Assembly: GCF_040939455.1 (NCBI RefSeq)
Contig: NC_134117.1
Location: forward strand, 28,699,501-28,763,500
Reading direction: 5' to 3'
Length of the DNA stretch: 64,000 nt
Source of the DNA: Microcebus murinus
Lineage: Eukaryota; Chordata; Mammalia; Primates; Cheirogaleidae
Shown here: positions 12,380 to 26,255 of the stretch, in pieces
How the letters are laid out: each line of letters opens with the position of its first letter
Numbering within the stretch: the stretch's first letter is position 1
Position numbers and translations under genes: made by a program
Notes under the pieces: model-generated
The model's database searches: none
What the model was told of the DNA's origin: nothing
What the model saw: only the letters and a program-made list of their open reading frames with translations

Positions 12380-13530
12380 CTCTGACACTTCTTGTTTTGT
12401 TTATTGTGAAGGTACATCTTCAGTCTTTCAAATGCACATTTTGGCTTGCAATTATATTTTGTAAAACCATGGATAAGTCAAAAATTTGTGTTGCTTCTGA
12501 ATATGAGTTCCATCGTGGAACCAATGTAGGGCAGACAGCTCAAAATACCAATGAAGTGTTTGGGAAGGATGTGGCTAATGAACACATAGTATGTTGATGG
12601 TTTGAGAAGTTCCGTTCTGGTGATTTTAATCTTGAAAATGAGCCATGTGGGCGACCTGAGACCAAGGTGGATAATGATGATCTACACATAAATTAGCAGC
12701 AAGGTTTGACATTACTATTCCAACAAAATTGGACCATTTGAAACAAATCGGCAAGGTACAGAAGCTGATAGTTAGGTTCTGCATGAATTAAGTGACTATC
12801 AGAAGAGAAATCGTCTTGAAGCTTGCCTTTCTTTGCTGTCACGACATAAAGGTGAACCATTTCTACGCTGTATTGTTACATGTGATAAAAAATTGATTCT
12901 TTTTGACAATTGTAAGCATTTGGCACAATGGTTGGATTAAGTAACGAAACACAGTTCAAACCGAATATTCATCAAAAAAGGCTAATGGTGTCTCTTTAGT
13001 GGTCCAGTGCTGGTATTATCCACTAGAGCTTCATGAAACCTGGTCAGTTGATTACAGCAGATACTGCAACCGACTGGATGAAATGATGAGGATGCTTGTG
13101 ATTAAGCAGCAGAGATTTGTCAATAAAGACAGGCCAATCCTCTTGCAAGACTACACTTGACCACATGTCACCCAAACAATGCTGCTCAACCTACAGAAGC
13201 TGGACTTAGAAACTCTGTCATCCACCGTATTCACCAGACCTTGTACCAACTACCAATTCTTCCAGCCTTTGGACTACTTCCTGCAAGGAAAAATACTCAA
13301 TTTTCAACAAGCTGTGGAGAACACTTTTTGTGATTTTATTGCCATTTGCTCTCCAGGCTTCTATGCTGCTGGCATAAATAAGCTAAGATGGCATAATAAG
13401 CTGTTAAGATAATAAGCTGTTAAGATGGCAAAACTGCTGATAGTTTAGGTGCATACTTTAATTGTATTGCTTCTTGAGATATAATAAACTACCCTTTTGA
13501 TTCAAAATTGGACATTTCATATTTAATGAT
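12380..13530 (+). pseudogene. Decayed mariner element (Hsmar2-like) with broken transposase
   Basis: The conceptual translation, in several frames, has mariner transposase pieces in order: an N-terminal helix region, then ENEPCGRPE followed by a VDNDDLH-like segment, LDHLKQIG-like, HKGEPFLRCIVTCDKKLILF, an FFQPLDYFLQGKILNFQQ-like C-terminal segment, and FYAAGINKL. The catalytic region is disrupted: the expected HDNARPH segment reads as a damaged QDYT followed by a stop. Many frameshifts and stops make it a dead copy. The family assignment rests on the 3' end (CAAAATTGGACATTTC) and the overall match; Hsmar2 fits better than Hsmar1. Confidence 0.85.
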
Positions 13531-14903
13531 CTAATAGTTTGCTAGCTTTTCTGTATCTCAGGGCTTAATATCCCTGGATAAGAGACTATTATTCAGAGTA
13601 GATATCATAAATATGATAGGAGTTTAAGGCTTATATACTGTTATCTCCTATTTTTCTTCTCCTATTTTAACCAGATTGTCAAATTTCCCAAATTATAATG
13701 AAAAATGTAACTATCAAGGAGATTCTCTTGTTCGCTCTTTAACATTTGCAACCTATAGGCAAATGTACCTGGGATGAAAAAACGCAATCGGAGAGTTGCC
13801 TGAAGAGCAGGAAGTCAGAGCAAGGGCCAATTAGCAGAACAGGCCTCCTCTCTGGAAATGTAACAGCCTTACAAAACGGATATCTCTGACAAACTCGTCA
13901 CTTCTAAAGTATCCCCCCCCAAACTGATTTTTGTTACTATCATCCCTGGTAAAACTATTCAAGATTGAATACATTATACTTGGTGTTCAAAAATTAAAAT
14001 AAAATAAAAATAAAAAGGAAGGAGGATTCAGAGACTGTGAAAGATATGGAGTTTTGAACTGGATGGCATAAATTTAAAAAATGATAGTTCCTAAAAGTGA
14101 AGGAACAAATAACCCTAAGTCATATAACTAAATACTGATTTGGTGAGATCACAAACCTAAATTATTAATCTAATAAGTAATAAATATTATAACTAAGAAT
14201 TCTTAGAAAGCATTTTAAAATAGACTTTAGAAAATAATACATTAATTTCAGACAAAGAAGACAGACCTCTGCCTTGAGCAGATATGCACTGAAAAAGAGT
14301 ATCACAAACCTTACTGAGTTAGTGAAACCAGGTTAAAGAGAGATCTGGATGTTAAAGGCATAACTGACATTTTAGAAGGTCAGGATTACATGAGAGCTCA
14401 CGACACAGCCAGTGAGACGACACTATTTCTTTTCTTTTTGTTTTTGTGTTTCTAAGGTAGAGAAGGAAAATCTATGCTGTTCTTCAGGGGAAACTGCCTT
14501 TTAATTAATTTTAAATGACCAGGACAATGATGGGACTAGAAAAATACCAACGCTTAAACAGAATACATACAGAGGTGCTCATTCCCCAAGTGAGATAAAA
14601 TGAATCATATCATGTTCCTTTAAAGGTGGGTAAGGGGAAGTAAGGAGAAGTTGTAAGTGCAGCGCCCAACAGAGGCCAATCACTGGAGGCTATTCTGTAC
14701 TAGCCATAGTTTCCCTGGGGTGTGACTGAGAGGAGCTGGCATCCAGACAAGATTCTCACTGCAGTGGGTATGTACTACTTCTGTAACAATTAACGACAAT
14801 CTCAAACAAAAACCCACACCACCTTGCAGGGCAGTGTGTACACAGAGTGGGGATCTAAATCTAAAGGAGGTATGGGGATCCTACAGAAACAAACGAAAGG
14901 ACC

Positions 14904-15203
14904 TTTTTTTAAGAGACAGGGTCTTGTTCTGTTGTTCAGGCTACAGTGCAGTGGCACAATCATAGTTCACTGTAACCTTGAACTCCTGGGCTCAAGCAAT
15001 CCTTCTGCCTCAGCCTCCCAAATAGCTGGGGACTATAGGCACAAGCCACTATGCTGGGCTAATTTTTTCTTATTTTCTGTACAGATCGGGTCTTGCTATG
15101 TTGCCCAAGCTGGTCTCGAGCTCCTGGCTCCAAGCAACCCCATCCCCAACCCCAGCCTCCCAAAGTGCTGGGATTACAGGTGTGAGCCACAGCACCCAGC
15201 CCC
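14904..15203 (-). repeat. Old full-length Alu, antisense
   Basis: This is a dimeric Alu in reverse orientation: T-run, AAGAGACAGGGTCTTGTTCT, linker, right monomer, then GGTGTGAGCCAC. It is flanked by a 7-bp direct repeat AAAGGAC at 14896-14902 and 15204-15210. Divergence and the simple linker suggest AluJ age. Confidence 0.9.
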
Positions 15204-16719
15204 AAAGGACATTTTAACAGTTCCCCTGATAGATGCCAGCAACATAAATGTTTTCTACTCTCAAATATATTGATATGCTTCTGACAAATATTCTTAGTTT
15301 CTTTTCGGGTGAAAGAGGCAGTTTGGATATTTGATAGTGCCTGACTTTTCATGATTTTTATTTGATTTTCTACATTTTAACTTTTTCCTCATGTGAGGTT
15401 CTTAGTCTTGAAACTTCTAAGTTTTAGGATGATAAAAATCTGTGGTATATCCTAAAACTTAACAGTGGAAAATTCTACTTTTGTTATCATACAGTAAATC
15501 ATTTAAAATTGACACAATGACAGCACTCCTAAGTAACTATTATTGCTTAATGGTTTATTAACTATTGTTACTCAATTAATAGTTATTTAAAGGATTCGGA
15601 CCCCTTTGTAAAATTAAAATATTAAAAAAGAACTCTCACAATACCTTATATAAAATTTAGTGTTATTTCTCAATTGTTTACCTCATGAATGCTAGATGAA
15701 GTAAAAAGTAGGCATATATATTTTTTTAAATTTGAAGTATAAGGATAAGCAAATATTTTTATGTCTACCATCCTTTCTGGGGTGCTATAGAAATTAACAG
15801 TCCTTTATGGCCATCCCCCACCCCTTCTCTCTTTGCAAACACTCAAGGCTACTGCTGGAGATGTACTGGGGTAAGGGTGAACTAAGTAAAATCACCTGTA
15901 TATTCAAGTTTTTATTTAGGACTCTTGGAAGACAAAATGTAATTAAAGGTACACACACAGACATAAGCTGGTAAGGCTATCCTATTTAGATATTCATGAG
16001 CTCGAAAAAGTAGCTTTGTGGAATATTTTTCTCATTATTTCTAATCTTAATGCACTATAATTCAGCTCTTAACTACTTTACAACAGGAACCATTCTATAA
16101 CACAAAACTTCTTTATACATCCACTTTCTAAAAACAATATAAATGTTGAGCAACAGATACTCTGTTCTTTGTCCTGGTAAAAAGAATTATCAGCATCCTC
16201 CCAATAATCAGAACTACTATAATAACCTTAATTGATTGACAATGTTGCTTTTGTACTTATGACTTAAAAATACAGCAAACAAAAATTATTCTTGGCAAGT
16301 AATCCCAGAATAAAGTTTTACTCTAAAAAAATTATGAAAAAATAAGAAAATTATGAAAAACTAAGTCCAGCAGAAGAATGTGTAATGAAAATATCAATAT
16401 CATATTTAGCTGAAGAGTCTTTAAAGGGCAACGATCCAATAGAGAGAACTGAGGTAGTGGGGGTAGGGGAATCAAATTAGTAAAGGTACTGAGTTACAAG
16501 GCAGTATTGTACCTGAATATTAAAGTACAATTTTGTAGCATCAACTTCTAGTTATCTAAGAAGATTTCATCTGGAAAAAATTTATCATAAAAAAATCTTT
16601 GATTACTATGTGCATTTACAGCGCGCTTCTAACTCAACCCATCTTGTGAATTTTTAAAAAAAACCACTAAAATCTTAAGAAGCAGAAACCAAGCTTTTAA
16701 AACAGTTTTCACAACAAAA

Positions 16720-16725
16720 TTTATT
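16720..16725 (-). promoter_or_regulatory. LCOR: Candidate distal polyadenylation signal of LCOR
   Basis: The minus strand reads AATAAA. Upstream, at about 16770-16790, are TGTA motifs of the kind bound by CFIm, and a T/G-rich stretch follows. It lies at the far end of the repeat-poor block below the LCOR stop codon. Use of this site is inferred. Confidence 0.5.
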
Positions 16726-16885
16726 AGAAGAATAGTGGTTTTGAAAAGTCTAGCATCCAGTGAGAACTACCATACACAACATTACAGCTGGGAATGTTTC
16801 TCCAAAATGTCATGGTCAAATAATACAATGGAACCATTAAATCTTACACATGCACGAAAGAACTAGCGCTTTTGACATACAATGC

Positions 16886-16906
16886 AAAAAAAAAAAAGGG
16901 GGGGGG
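16886..16906. repeat. A12/G9 homopolymer tract
   Basis: Twelve A are followed directly by nine G on the plus strand, so on the transcribed minus strand it reads C9 then T12. It lies inside the predicted LCOR 3' UTR, about 160 nt before the distal poly(A) signal. Confidence 0.9.
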
Positions 16907-19900
16907 AGAGGAACCACATGGATTAAAATTTTAAGTACTCATCACATACATTAAGACACAGCTTATTTTAGTCCAGTCAAAAATCAGAACTGCATTAAAA
17001 AATTTAATGTAGTGCAATCAAACCAAAAAACTTAATTTGTGATCATAAGTGCTCTACTACATAAACATTGATCATAGCAAAGAACAAAAAGTTCAAATCA
17101 CACAGTACAAAAAAATCTGTAAATAAATATAAACTACAGTACAAGAGAAATATTAAATTATACAATTCCGTCAAACTGTAAACAGTATATTGAAATGAGG
17201 TCCATAAGAGTAAAGGGGGTTCCTGTTTTGTTGCATGACACTTGAACTTCTAGAAATCTGAAAGATGCCATTTTCCGTATCTCCAAAGGCTATGGGGCTT
17301 TATATATGGAGAGAATTTCTTTTAAATGTAAGATATCAAATATTAGAGCAGAGGAATGATCTATTTTGTTAACCACAGATAGTACTGTAGAAAACAAAAG
17401 TTTTTAAGAGACAAGTCTTAACAAAGATGCGAAGGACCAAAACACTGGAATTAGAACTTCACATCAGAAGAAACTTGTCACTGAGGACTTCAAGGCTACA
17501 AAATACAATGATAAAACTGTCTGCTGATATGCAGACCTAGACCTCTGCTAATTTTTTGACATTTTACATACTCATGTTACAACACCAACTTTGGCAGAAT
17601 CACTACTGATAAACTCAAAGCACTTTTGGCCCAATGGTTCCATCACAGTGGCCAGTGCACAAAATTCTCTAAAGACATTGCATAAACTAGAATGTAGAGG
17701 TCAGACACCCAAGGACCAGTGCTTGAATTTAGTAGTAGTTATGGTGAAGAAGCAAGAGCCACATCAAGGAGGAACTGCTTCTGTTAAAGTTTACAGAAGC
17801 AGCTAGGAATGTCTTTTGTTTTCATTGTGCTGGCTATTAGTGGCATTTAAAAATATATAGTTTTAACTGTGTGTGTGGGTGGGTGAGTGTGGGTGGGCAG
17901 GTAAGGTGTGCTGGCTATACACTTATGCACATTTTTTAAAAAATACACTGTTAACAGGAACCCCCGTATTATCTGTTCAGTAGTAATAACTGAATATATA
18001 GAATGCCACTATAAGAGTGTGAGGCACCGTGTGCTGGAGAGTTATATGCAGCTTTAAAATCTGTTTGGCTGAGTTATACCTGGATACCTGAACTGAGTTT
18101 TTAAGTTGACATTCATCAAAGATGTGCTACCAGCACGTCGAAATAAAAGCAAAACAGAAAAATACAAGTCACTGTTAGGTTTAAGAATAGCATCAAAGTA
18201 CCTGAATTGAGTGAGAAGAGTGTGTAAACTGTCCCTGAGGGTTTTAAAACAGTGTGTACAAGTTGGATTCCTAAGAACATTAGTTTTATTGAACAGTGTG
18301 GACTGATAAATACCAATGTCTGACAGTTTAAAGTGGAGGTTATAAAGAATTATATGCAAACACTCCAAATGTATAGTTTATACATTTTTTTTCAAAGCAG
18401 CAATAAACTGCTGTAAAGTATACATCCCATCAGAACAAGCAACATGTGGGAGTCAGATAAAGGTTTCTATCTTAGTCTGGTTTTCTGACAGCACAGCATA
18501 TCAATATCCAATGACTATATCTTTCCTAGATCAGAATGTAACTAATTTTGACTAACAATATAGGATTAGACTTTTAATCAAACACTTTGCTATTACATAC
18601 TAAAATTCCTTAAACTTACTAATGCTGGTAATACTAACCTAGTTAATTATCCCCCCCCTCATTTTAGAAATATACCCTTCCACAACTTAAAAACATTAAG
18701 ATCCATTTTCAGTCCTCTGGTGTAAAAAGCATGTCAGTGAATTAGTATTAAAAATTTACACAGTAAAAAGGCTTGAATTTCAGCCAAAGATTCTAAATAC
18801 TGCTCATTCCCTGAAGACATAAAGGGGGAGAGAATCCCTACCCATTTTCCTAGTGATTTATTTTTCTAAAATGGTCTGACACAATTTTTCATTTTGGGGA
18901 ATTTTCCCCCTCACCTCCTCTCAAATTCCAAATTCTTAAGCCTGAAATGCTTAATAAAATGGAGAAAAATGAGGCAATCACTTGGAACTGCTAGAAAGGT
19001 ACAAAATGATATTGTCTTTTTTTAAAATAAGAATTATTTATATAAATGTGATATGACCCCATATTATGTAGTATGTTTTATATTTTTAAATAATCATCCT
19101 AAAACTTACAGTACCTAAGACTCTGAAGATAAATTAAGACTTTAGTGTTGTAACAGAAAAAGTGCTGAATTATCCCTTTTCTAGTACTTTAAACATTTTG
19201 GACAAGTGCTTTCCTAGTGACAGTAAAGTTTACTATATACCCTTCCACCAAGCAGGAAAAAAAAAAGAGTCACCTGGATGAAAGAAAAGACTTTTAGGAG
19301 TGTAGCACCAGGTATACCAAATAATAGAAGTTGTTTCACTCATTCTGAGGGGGTAAAAATATTCTAGATTGAAATTCTATTTGGCTATTGACTGTTAAAA
19401 ATCCCTGCTCTACTGTGTCAGTGTCCTGTGTCCAACTACCCCAAACCCCCCACCCCCAGTCCCCTTACACACTATCCACTGAGAATCTAATCTCTAAAGA
19501 GATTATTTTAAAATTTATGTTTTCAGGACATACCTGAGAAAGGGTGCAATTATGCAGAACAAGGAACCCAAGACTGCACTAATACTGGTTATAGGTTCAT
19601 AAATTCTTTCCCAAGACAAATCTAAAAAGTTTAAGAGGTATGGATCTTCAAATACGTCTTACTGCTTTAGATTTTTTTGGTATGTGTGTAGGGTTATTTC
19701 CAGTGTTGAAAAGATCATCTTGAACCTGAACAATGACAGTTCAAGATGGGGTAAAGAGTTCATTTCCACATTCAAACAATAAAGATTAAATATTATAATA
19801 TTTGCTACATCCAATAAATCTATGATTAACTAAAAGTGCTTACTTTCCAGCTTTTATTGATACAGATAGCTCTAAATGAACCGGAAACCTTAAAATTACC

Positions 19901-22418
19901 CCCCAAATAGTTGCAGAATTAACACATATTTTACTGTTTGTCAACTCAACATTAATTAGCCTTGATTCTCATTTTCAAACAACCTAAAAGATTTTCTAAC
20001 CAATGAAGATGGCCCAACTTCCACATTATCTTGAGACTCCTTTTTAGTATTATAGGGCAGAATCTTTAGCCTCTTCTCAAAAATCTACATGCTTTCCGGT
20101 CCTACTCCACCCTGCCCTCCTCCAAATCTCCTTTATAACACTTAGGACATACAGCTACAGTGTTATGCTACAAGTCTAATGTCTGTTTTTTTAAAGGGTG
20201 ACTGAAAGATTACTCAGGAATAAAAGAGGATATGCAAAGAATTTCCTCTATTTTCCCTTCAGTCACTGTGTTCACAAATCCTATTCAAGTCTCCAGGACA
20301 GAATTAATCCAAAATAAACTAAGAAGAAAGAGTCTGGAGGTCTGCATTCCTTGTACCACAATTATACATTTTTTCCTTTTCAGTAGATTTTAAAAGCAAT
20401 TAGCTTTTTAAAAAATCCCTATATAGCTTAACAGTCTCCTAAATGGGCTGTTTTGCTAAAGCCACCAGGTTTAATAATACTGGCCTGACCATGGGATTAA
20501 TGAAGACCTAATTCTAATAGAAAGGTAACAAGGAAAATAATCTTTGATAACTTCATGAAGGTCAAAGTTTAACCAATAACTTTAAAAATCTCCTATAAAA
20601 CATTAAGTGGAGCAATTTGGTCTCTTGCCCTATTCTATCACCAATGACAGCAACCTGAATATATAGAAAAGAGTGGTTTATATGAAAACAATCTCTGGCA
20701 TTTAGGTAAACAAAGAGGAATTATAAAAGAAAAATATGTGGTTTCGAATGAAATCTACAAGGATAAAAGCTGTTGAAGAAAATTATATTGATCTGTCATA
20801 TCTGCTGTTAACTACTCAAAATGTTTTCAGGTTTTAATATTGAGCTGACTCATTAATTTGTTTTATGAAAATAACTAAATGGATCCAAGTTTCACTATTA
20901 CAGGTCAACGACATGTAAAAGAATCACAAAGGCTTAAAACCAGGCCTGGCACTGTGTGCTTACTTGGGGAAGGAGGAGACCACACAGCAGCTCAAAGGTT
21001 GCTATGTACTGCCTAATGACAGAAGGTAGTTCTGATACGGGCCTTAACAGGTAGTCATTTTTAGTCTAATTTAGAGTTCTCTCCAGAAAATTGGGAACTA
21101 AACTTCTCATTGTGCCTTTTATTGTTTTACTATCTGATCCCATACAGCTCACATTATAGCTAAGGTAAAATGTTGGGGAATAGAAATGCCAATTGGTTGA
21201 GGTAATGGTTTATATAAGATAACCAGAGTTCTAAAAGCACTTCAATATTGTAAAGTAAAAGTGTACCAAATAAAGCTAATACACACTTCACACTTGCTGA
21301 GCTTGCTCACCAGAACTGAACAGTAATTAACTTCACATAAGGACCCCTATTGTCACACAAAGCCTTACTCATATTCATGATCTGCTGCAGCAAAGGTTTA
21401 TCAAGCAACATCTAAACTTCAGAATAACAACAAACTTAATATTAAAAAGTATTATACACAAATATAAATTATTTTTCCTGAAAGAGAGACCTTGTCCTTC
21501 ATGGTATTTGGGGAACAGAAAAAGTATATAGCTCATCACAAACATAATTCAGAGTCATTTGTAAGCCTACTGAACAAAGTAGTATTATACACTATTGTCA
21601 AGCTTGATGACTATGCTGTCTTAGAAATGGGAAAGCTATAGATAAAAATACCAACTAGATATTCTTCCACAGAATTATTTAGTGTTTTTGATTTTATAGT
21701 GCCATAGCTTATCTATTCTATATATCAATGTTTCTCTCTTTAAAAATGCAAAAATTTATTTTAAATACATTATCTCCTATCAATAGTTCAAATAATGTTA
21801 TACAATGTGAGTAATGCCATCATTTGCTTACTGGAAAATGTGAGGAAAAAAGGCTTTTGTGACGAAGACAGTTGTGAACTACACTTTCCCATACCATAAA
21901 AATGGTCAACTGTTGTTTGGGCCACACAAAACTCTGATTAGCAGAACTTAAGCATGCGAATAGACCAATCTCTATTACACATTTATGAAGACATCCCCAA
22001 ACCAGAATATCTACACTGAAAGTGCCAACACAGAACAGTGGCAAATCAAGAGAGAAATCAAATATTAAGGAATCACTGCGGCACCAAGACTGACAGCCAG
22101 CCATGTGATGAGCCACCTCCGAGAAACACATGGTATAAATGGAACTCTGAACACAAAATTTAACATTAAAAGTGCACCTGAATATTACAAACTAACTTTA
22201 CAAAACCTACAATAAGGTAAAATATATATCTTTTGAAATATTCAGCAGCTTTTTGTTTTTTTTTTAAGTTTTATTTTTTTTTTTTGAGAGGCTCATGAAA
22301 TTTAAAAGGGACCACTATCTAATTTCAACCATGCTTCACAAAACAATAATGGCTATTTTATATTGCAGTTACCAATGTAATGCAATTAGTGCTTTAAAAT
22401 AATCTACACTCAAAAAAA

Positions 22419-22446
22419 GAGAGAGAGAGAGAAAGAGAGAGAGAGA
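22419..22446. repeat. (GA)n microsatellite
   Basis: About 28 bp of GA dinucleotides with one interruption, inside the predicted LCOR 3' UTR. On the transcript it reads as a CU-rich tract, which could bind polypyrimidine-binding proteins. Confidence 0.9.
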
Positions 22447-25285
22447 CCTTTGGAGGAAATATGCTTATTCAAAAGCTTCTTGGAAAAGAAAATTTACCTG
22501 AATATCAAGTCATGACTGATCTCAAGTGTAATGTTTAAAAGCTTCACAGACATGAATATTACAATCTTCAGGTCTCAGGACTTTTAATCTGAGAAAGTTT
22601 AGAGTTTGGTTTGTTTTTAAAATTCACTTTCTAACCAAAACAAATAATAGAAGTACTCAAATTTTCACTATTTACAACTCTCAGCCTACAATCTGAAATG
22701 ACACAATACAAGTTCTCTTATTTAAACTGCAGCATTAAAGGGTAGGCACACCATTCTTCTGCTGCTCGATTGTCATCCACTGAAACACACATAGAAAATA
22801 TTTATGTTAGTAGAATGATCACTCCATGTACACTACAATGACAAAATTTACATAACTCAACTCATACATCACTTATATAGACTACCACATAGGATTAAAC
22901 CTCTCTGAACAGTAAAACTCTACAAAAGTTGAACTTTTAGGGCCAGATTTTTAATGGGCCTTTAAGCGATATCTTTCTGAGAGGGGATAAAAGTAAGCAC
23001 AAATTAATTTCTCAAAGGACCTTTTTGCAGCAATCTGGGGCTACTGAAACCCCAAACATTATGCAAAAAGGCACTCTAGCTGCAATTAATTGTGTGCTGA
23101 CAAATTCTTGAGTGTGGAACAAAGGAGGTGTTCCTTCATAAGCTTAGGCCTTTGCTTTCAGCAAACTTTCTACAACTTCCTTCAACTGCAGATGAAAACC
23201 ACACATTTCATAATGTATTTTTTATTGCAACTTCCAGCTAGGCGAGAAAATATCGCAGTCATACACTGCTACCAAACCCAAACTGCTTTTTATGTTGAGA
23301 AGACTAGAAAGCTAAGAGGAAACAGGCTCAGTCATCCACTGATTAAACTGCTATACAAAACCACCAAATCAAAAGAGGAACCCACACCCAGGCTATGTCA
23401 AGAATGAGCAGTTCACGTTTACTAACAGCAATGGTGTGCCTAACCTTTGAACACACAGGTCGATGAGGGAAAACTATCCTTTTCCTAATTTAATTAATTG
23501 CTCCAAAGTTTCCAGGCAAGAATTTATGCCTTGGGAATATCTGGACCTACTTCTCTTCAAACTGTTAGCATCCATCTGAAATTATCAACTTCAATCTGAT
23601 CAACGCTCCAAGTTTGATTTTATTTTCCATTAAAATTCCAATGATTTTTGTTTTTGGTTAAGCATTTAGAAGGGCCTGACCACCTTTCTCAGCAGATTAG
23701 AATATAGGGTATATGTGGTGTGGATTTTGTTTTACACAAATAGTAATTTTAATTTGGTCACAATGCAGAATTAAATTCCATGGGCTTTACTTATCTGCTA
23801 TTTTTGCAAAAACTGTAGAAAATAAACTTTCCGAATTTAAGTACTGCAATTTTAAAAGCCCATCTCAAAAAAAAGCTTAGATGTTCTTCAAGGAGTGCTT
23901 ATACAAACATGATCCTGAATTGTGTGCTAAACAACCATGAACATAGTTAACTATCAGAAAAAGTTAAGAAGGGGATATTATATAGGATGCCAAAAAAGAA
24001 AAAAAAATGATATCAACAAAATTAAATAAAAACTAAAAAAACGCACCTCTCCCACCCTTGTACTAATATTTGGGTTAGTTTTTTAAAAGAAGAAATTCCC
24101 ATGAGCTTGATTCCTGATTGAATTATTGTTAGAACTGATATTCCACCTAAATCATATCAGGTTACCCTGGGGTTTTTTTTTTCTCTCATCACATACATGG
24201 ATCCTTTATTAACGTGGATATTAGGCTGACTACTGAGGCTGTAAAATCTAAGTATCACTTTTGCAATATAATTACGTATACACATTTCTTTCCCTATTTC
24301 TCCCATCCCCAATAAACAGATCTTGAGCATCTTAAACTAGTCACTGCAATGATATTCAGTCGTTAGCACATAATCAATTTGTAAAAGGATTGAAGAATAC
24401 AAAAAAAATGGTTTGCTAAAATGAGGCATCCTCCATTGTTTTATGTAATGTACCCTGACTGCTCCTGAGTAAGAAAGGAGCTCGTCCTCCATGAGATAAG
24501 GCTATATCCTCACTTGTTGGTGAGACCAAATTGTACCCTTAGAAAATCTCAAATGAAATTATAGCAAACATAGTGTTCAAAGTAATCAACTGAAGCATTT
24601 CTGAAGGTAGTGTGTGCACATTTTCCACCTCCTTCCCCTCTGGGTGAGCACTAAATAGCTTGCTTAATTTGTTAAGTAAATTTAAGAGTAAGAAGACAAT
24701 TATAAAATATAACTATAAATGACCCAAATAATTATCACTGAATAACCAAATATCTCAAATTCAAAGGTTCACTGTTGTTCTTAGTTTTTTCTTTAGTTTA
24801 ATCCTTCAATTAGCTGAATCATAGAAGAAAAAAATGTGAATAATTTTACAAGATGGCTTTTCAATTTGCAATGATAAAGCTCCCAGTATGACAGAGGTGG
24901 TTTCTAAAAGGGGGCTTTTTTCCTCTTCTTTTTTTTTAAGTAAAAACAAATATAACTTAAGAAAAAATAGAAGGAAAGAAAAGCATGCAGGCTCTACAGG
25001 CAAGGAGTCCACTTCCATGTATCTGTTCTCTGTGAGGTAACTCAATTCTCTTTTGTAGAGAAACATGCAAAAGGCCAAACAATATTCCGAGCCATACTGC
25101 ACATGAAAATTTTAAAATATGCAACATTCAGAATGCACCTTTCACCTCTGTACACACAAGTCAATGCAAAAGCTGCAAAGAAACAAGTGTCACAGTAAAT
25201 GAAGTTAGGTGCAAGCAATGACAGCTGAACAATGATGCAGTAGTGCTCACCCAGTTTGTACAGTAATTGGCACTCTACAGTATTC

Positions 25286-26255
25286 CTACTCGTTTTTTGA
25301 TTCATTTGCACTTTGTGCTGCCTCTCCCTGGGGATCTAATTCAATCTTTACAGAAACATCTGGCCCCTCCGACCTCATTAATTTCATCTTTTTCTTTGGA
25401 GGGTTTTTCAAAGTGCCCAGCCTCTCCTTTACTTTGTACTCCAGTGTACTGTGGGGAATCCCATAAATACTCTGAGCTTTGGAAACACTCATTTTTCCAC
25501 TCATAACCACTGAGATTGCTTCCTCCAGTATCTCACTGTTGTACTGTCTGTAACGCCCTCTTTTCTTTCGAGGCTGCTTGGAGCCAGGGTCTCCTTCTTG
25601 ATCCGATGTGGGATATGGCTGTCCAGAGGTAGACTGCTCAGCATCTGAGCCCCAAGAATCGGGTCCAGCATCTAACATGCTTTTTCTATTTTGTTTTGGA
25701 AGAATAGCCCTTAATTTTTTACTAAGCGCGCTCTCCGTTTGTGAACCCATTACCAAAGAGCTATAGCTGTATTGATCACCAGTGCGAGACTCCCAAGAAA
25801 GATCCATTCCTCTAACTTGTGGTATCTTTAAATCTACAGGAGATGAATGGCTCACATCCTTTTTTCCATCTTGTTTTGCTTGAAGTGCCATTTTTGGAAA
25901 GGCAGAATTTTCTGCAAGAAAAGGAAGGTCACTGATGTTGCTGAGTGCACCATTTCCCCTGAACTTCATACGGCTGAGGTTGAACTCGTAGTGTGGTTTT
26001 GCCCAAGAGGCTTCCCTGGATAATATTAAATGTTGTCCATGATTCTGTAATCCAGATGGCCCAAGGCTGGCAGCTGTAGACAATTGGTTTCTGCTCAGTA
26101 GTTCTTCACTGATCTGCAAGGATCGAGCCAGTGGAACTTTGAGTGATGTGGAGTGTCCAAAACCTTCCCTGGTTCCATCCTGTAAGCTTCTTGGAGGTAC
26201 CCCATCACCACTCCGAAGTCCGTCTGGGCGGTACTGGCTGGGTCTCCCAGGTCGC
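25286..26255 (-). CDS. LCOR: LCOR terminal coding exon C with psq helix-turn-helix
   Basis: This encodes residues 111-433 of LCOR. The acceptor is CAATTAG|GCGACC and the stop TAG is at 25288-25286; exons A, B and C sum to exactly 433 codons plus stop, the human length. Residues 340-392 form the pipsqueak-type helix-turn-helix (KKRGRYRQYNSEILEEA, then MSGKMSVSKAQSIYGIP), a DNA-binding domain. A basic cluster KQPRKKRGR just before it is a likely nuclear localisation signal, and PPKKKMKL follows it. The middle region is where the family recruits HDACs (established knowledge, no motif seen here). LCOR is a ligand-dependent corepressor of oestrogen and other nuclear receptors, acting with CtBP and HDACs in the nucleus. 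This exon is skipped in PALI1, which therefore lacks psq. Confidence 0.97.

Larger units (their letters stand above)
5734..16699 (-). other. LCOR: Span between the LCOR 3' end and exon D (part of the PALI1-specific intron)
   Basis: No coding exon was recognised here. The segment is AT-rich and holds two MIR elements, two antisense Alu elements, a decayed mariner and several short internal repeats, listed separately. The rest (for example 5734-6970, 8111-9527, 9756-11450 and 15204-16699) shows nothing I can name. The exon B to exon D intron would run from 29102 to 5734 and so contain the whole LCOR terminal exon and its UTR. Confidence 0.75.
16700..25285 (-). other. LCOR: Predicted long 3' UTR of the LCOR (433-residue) transcript
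   Basis: This unbroken AT-rich stretch runs from the LCOR stop codon down to a canonical polyadenylation signal at 16725-16720. It contains no Alu or L1 I can recognise over 8.5 kb, while the flanking introns have one every 1-5 kb. That pattern is expected of transcribed, selected UTR sequence. It includes a GA microsatellite (22419-22446), an A/G tract (16886-16906) and T-rich runs. Several minus-strand AATAAA hexamers inside it (for example near 18278, 19856, 21120 and 24207) could give shorter UTRs. The short ORFs here do not look coding. Confidence 0.65.

Noticed and set aside
18054..18368. Overlapping minus-strand ORFs of 104 and 66 codons in the LCOR 3' UTR
   Set aside because: Two frames open over the same bases and neither resembles a protein; most likely chance.
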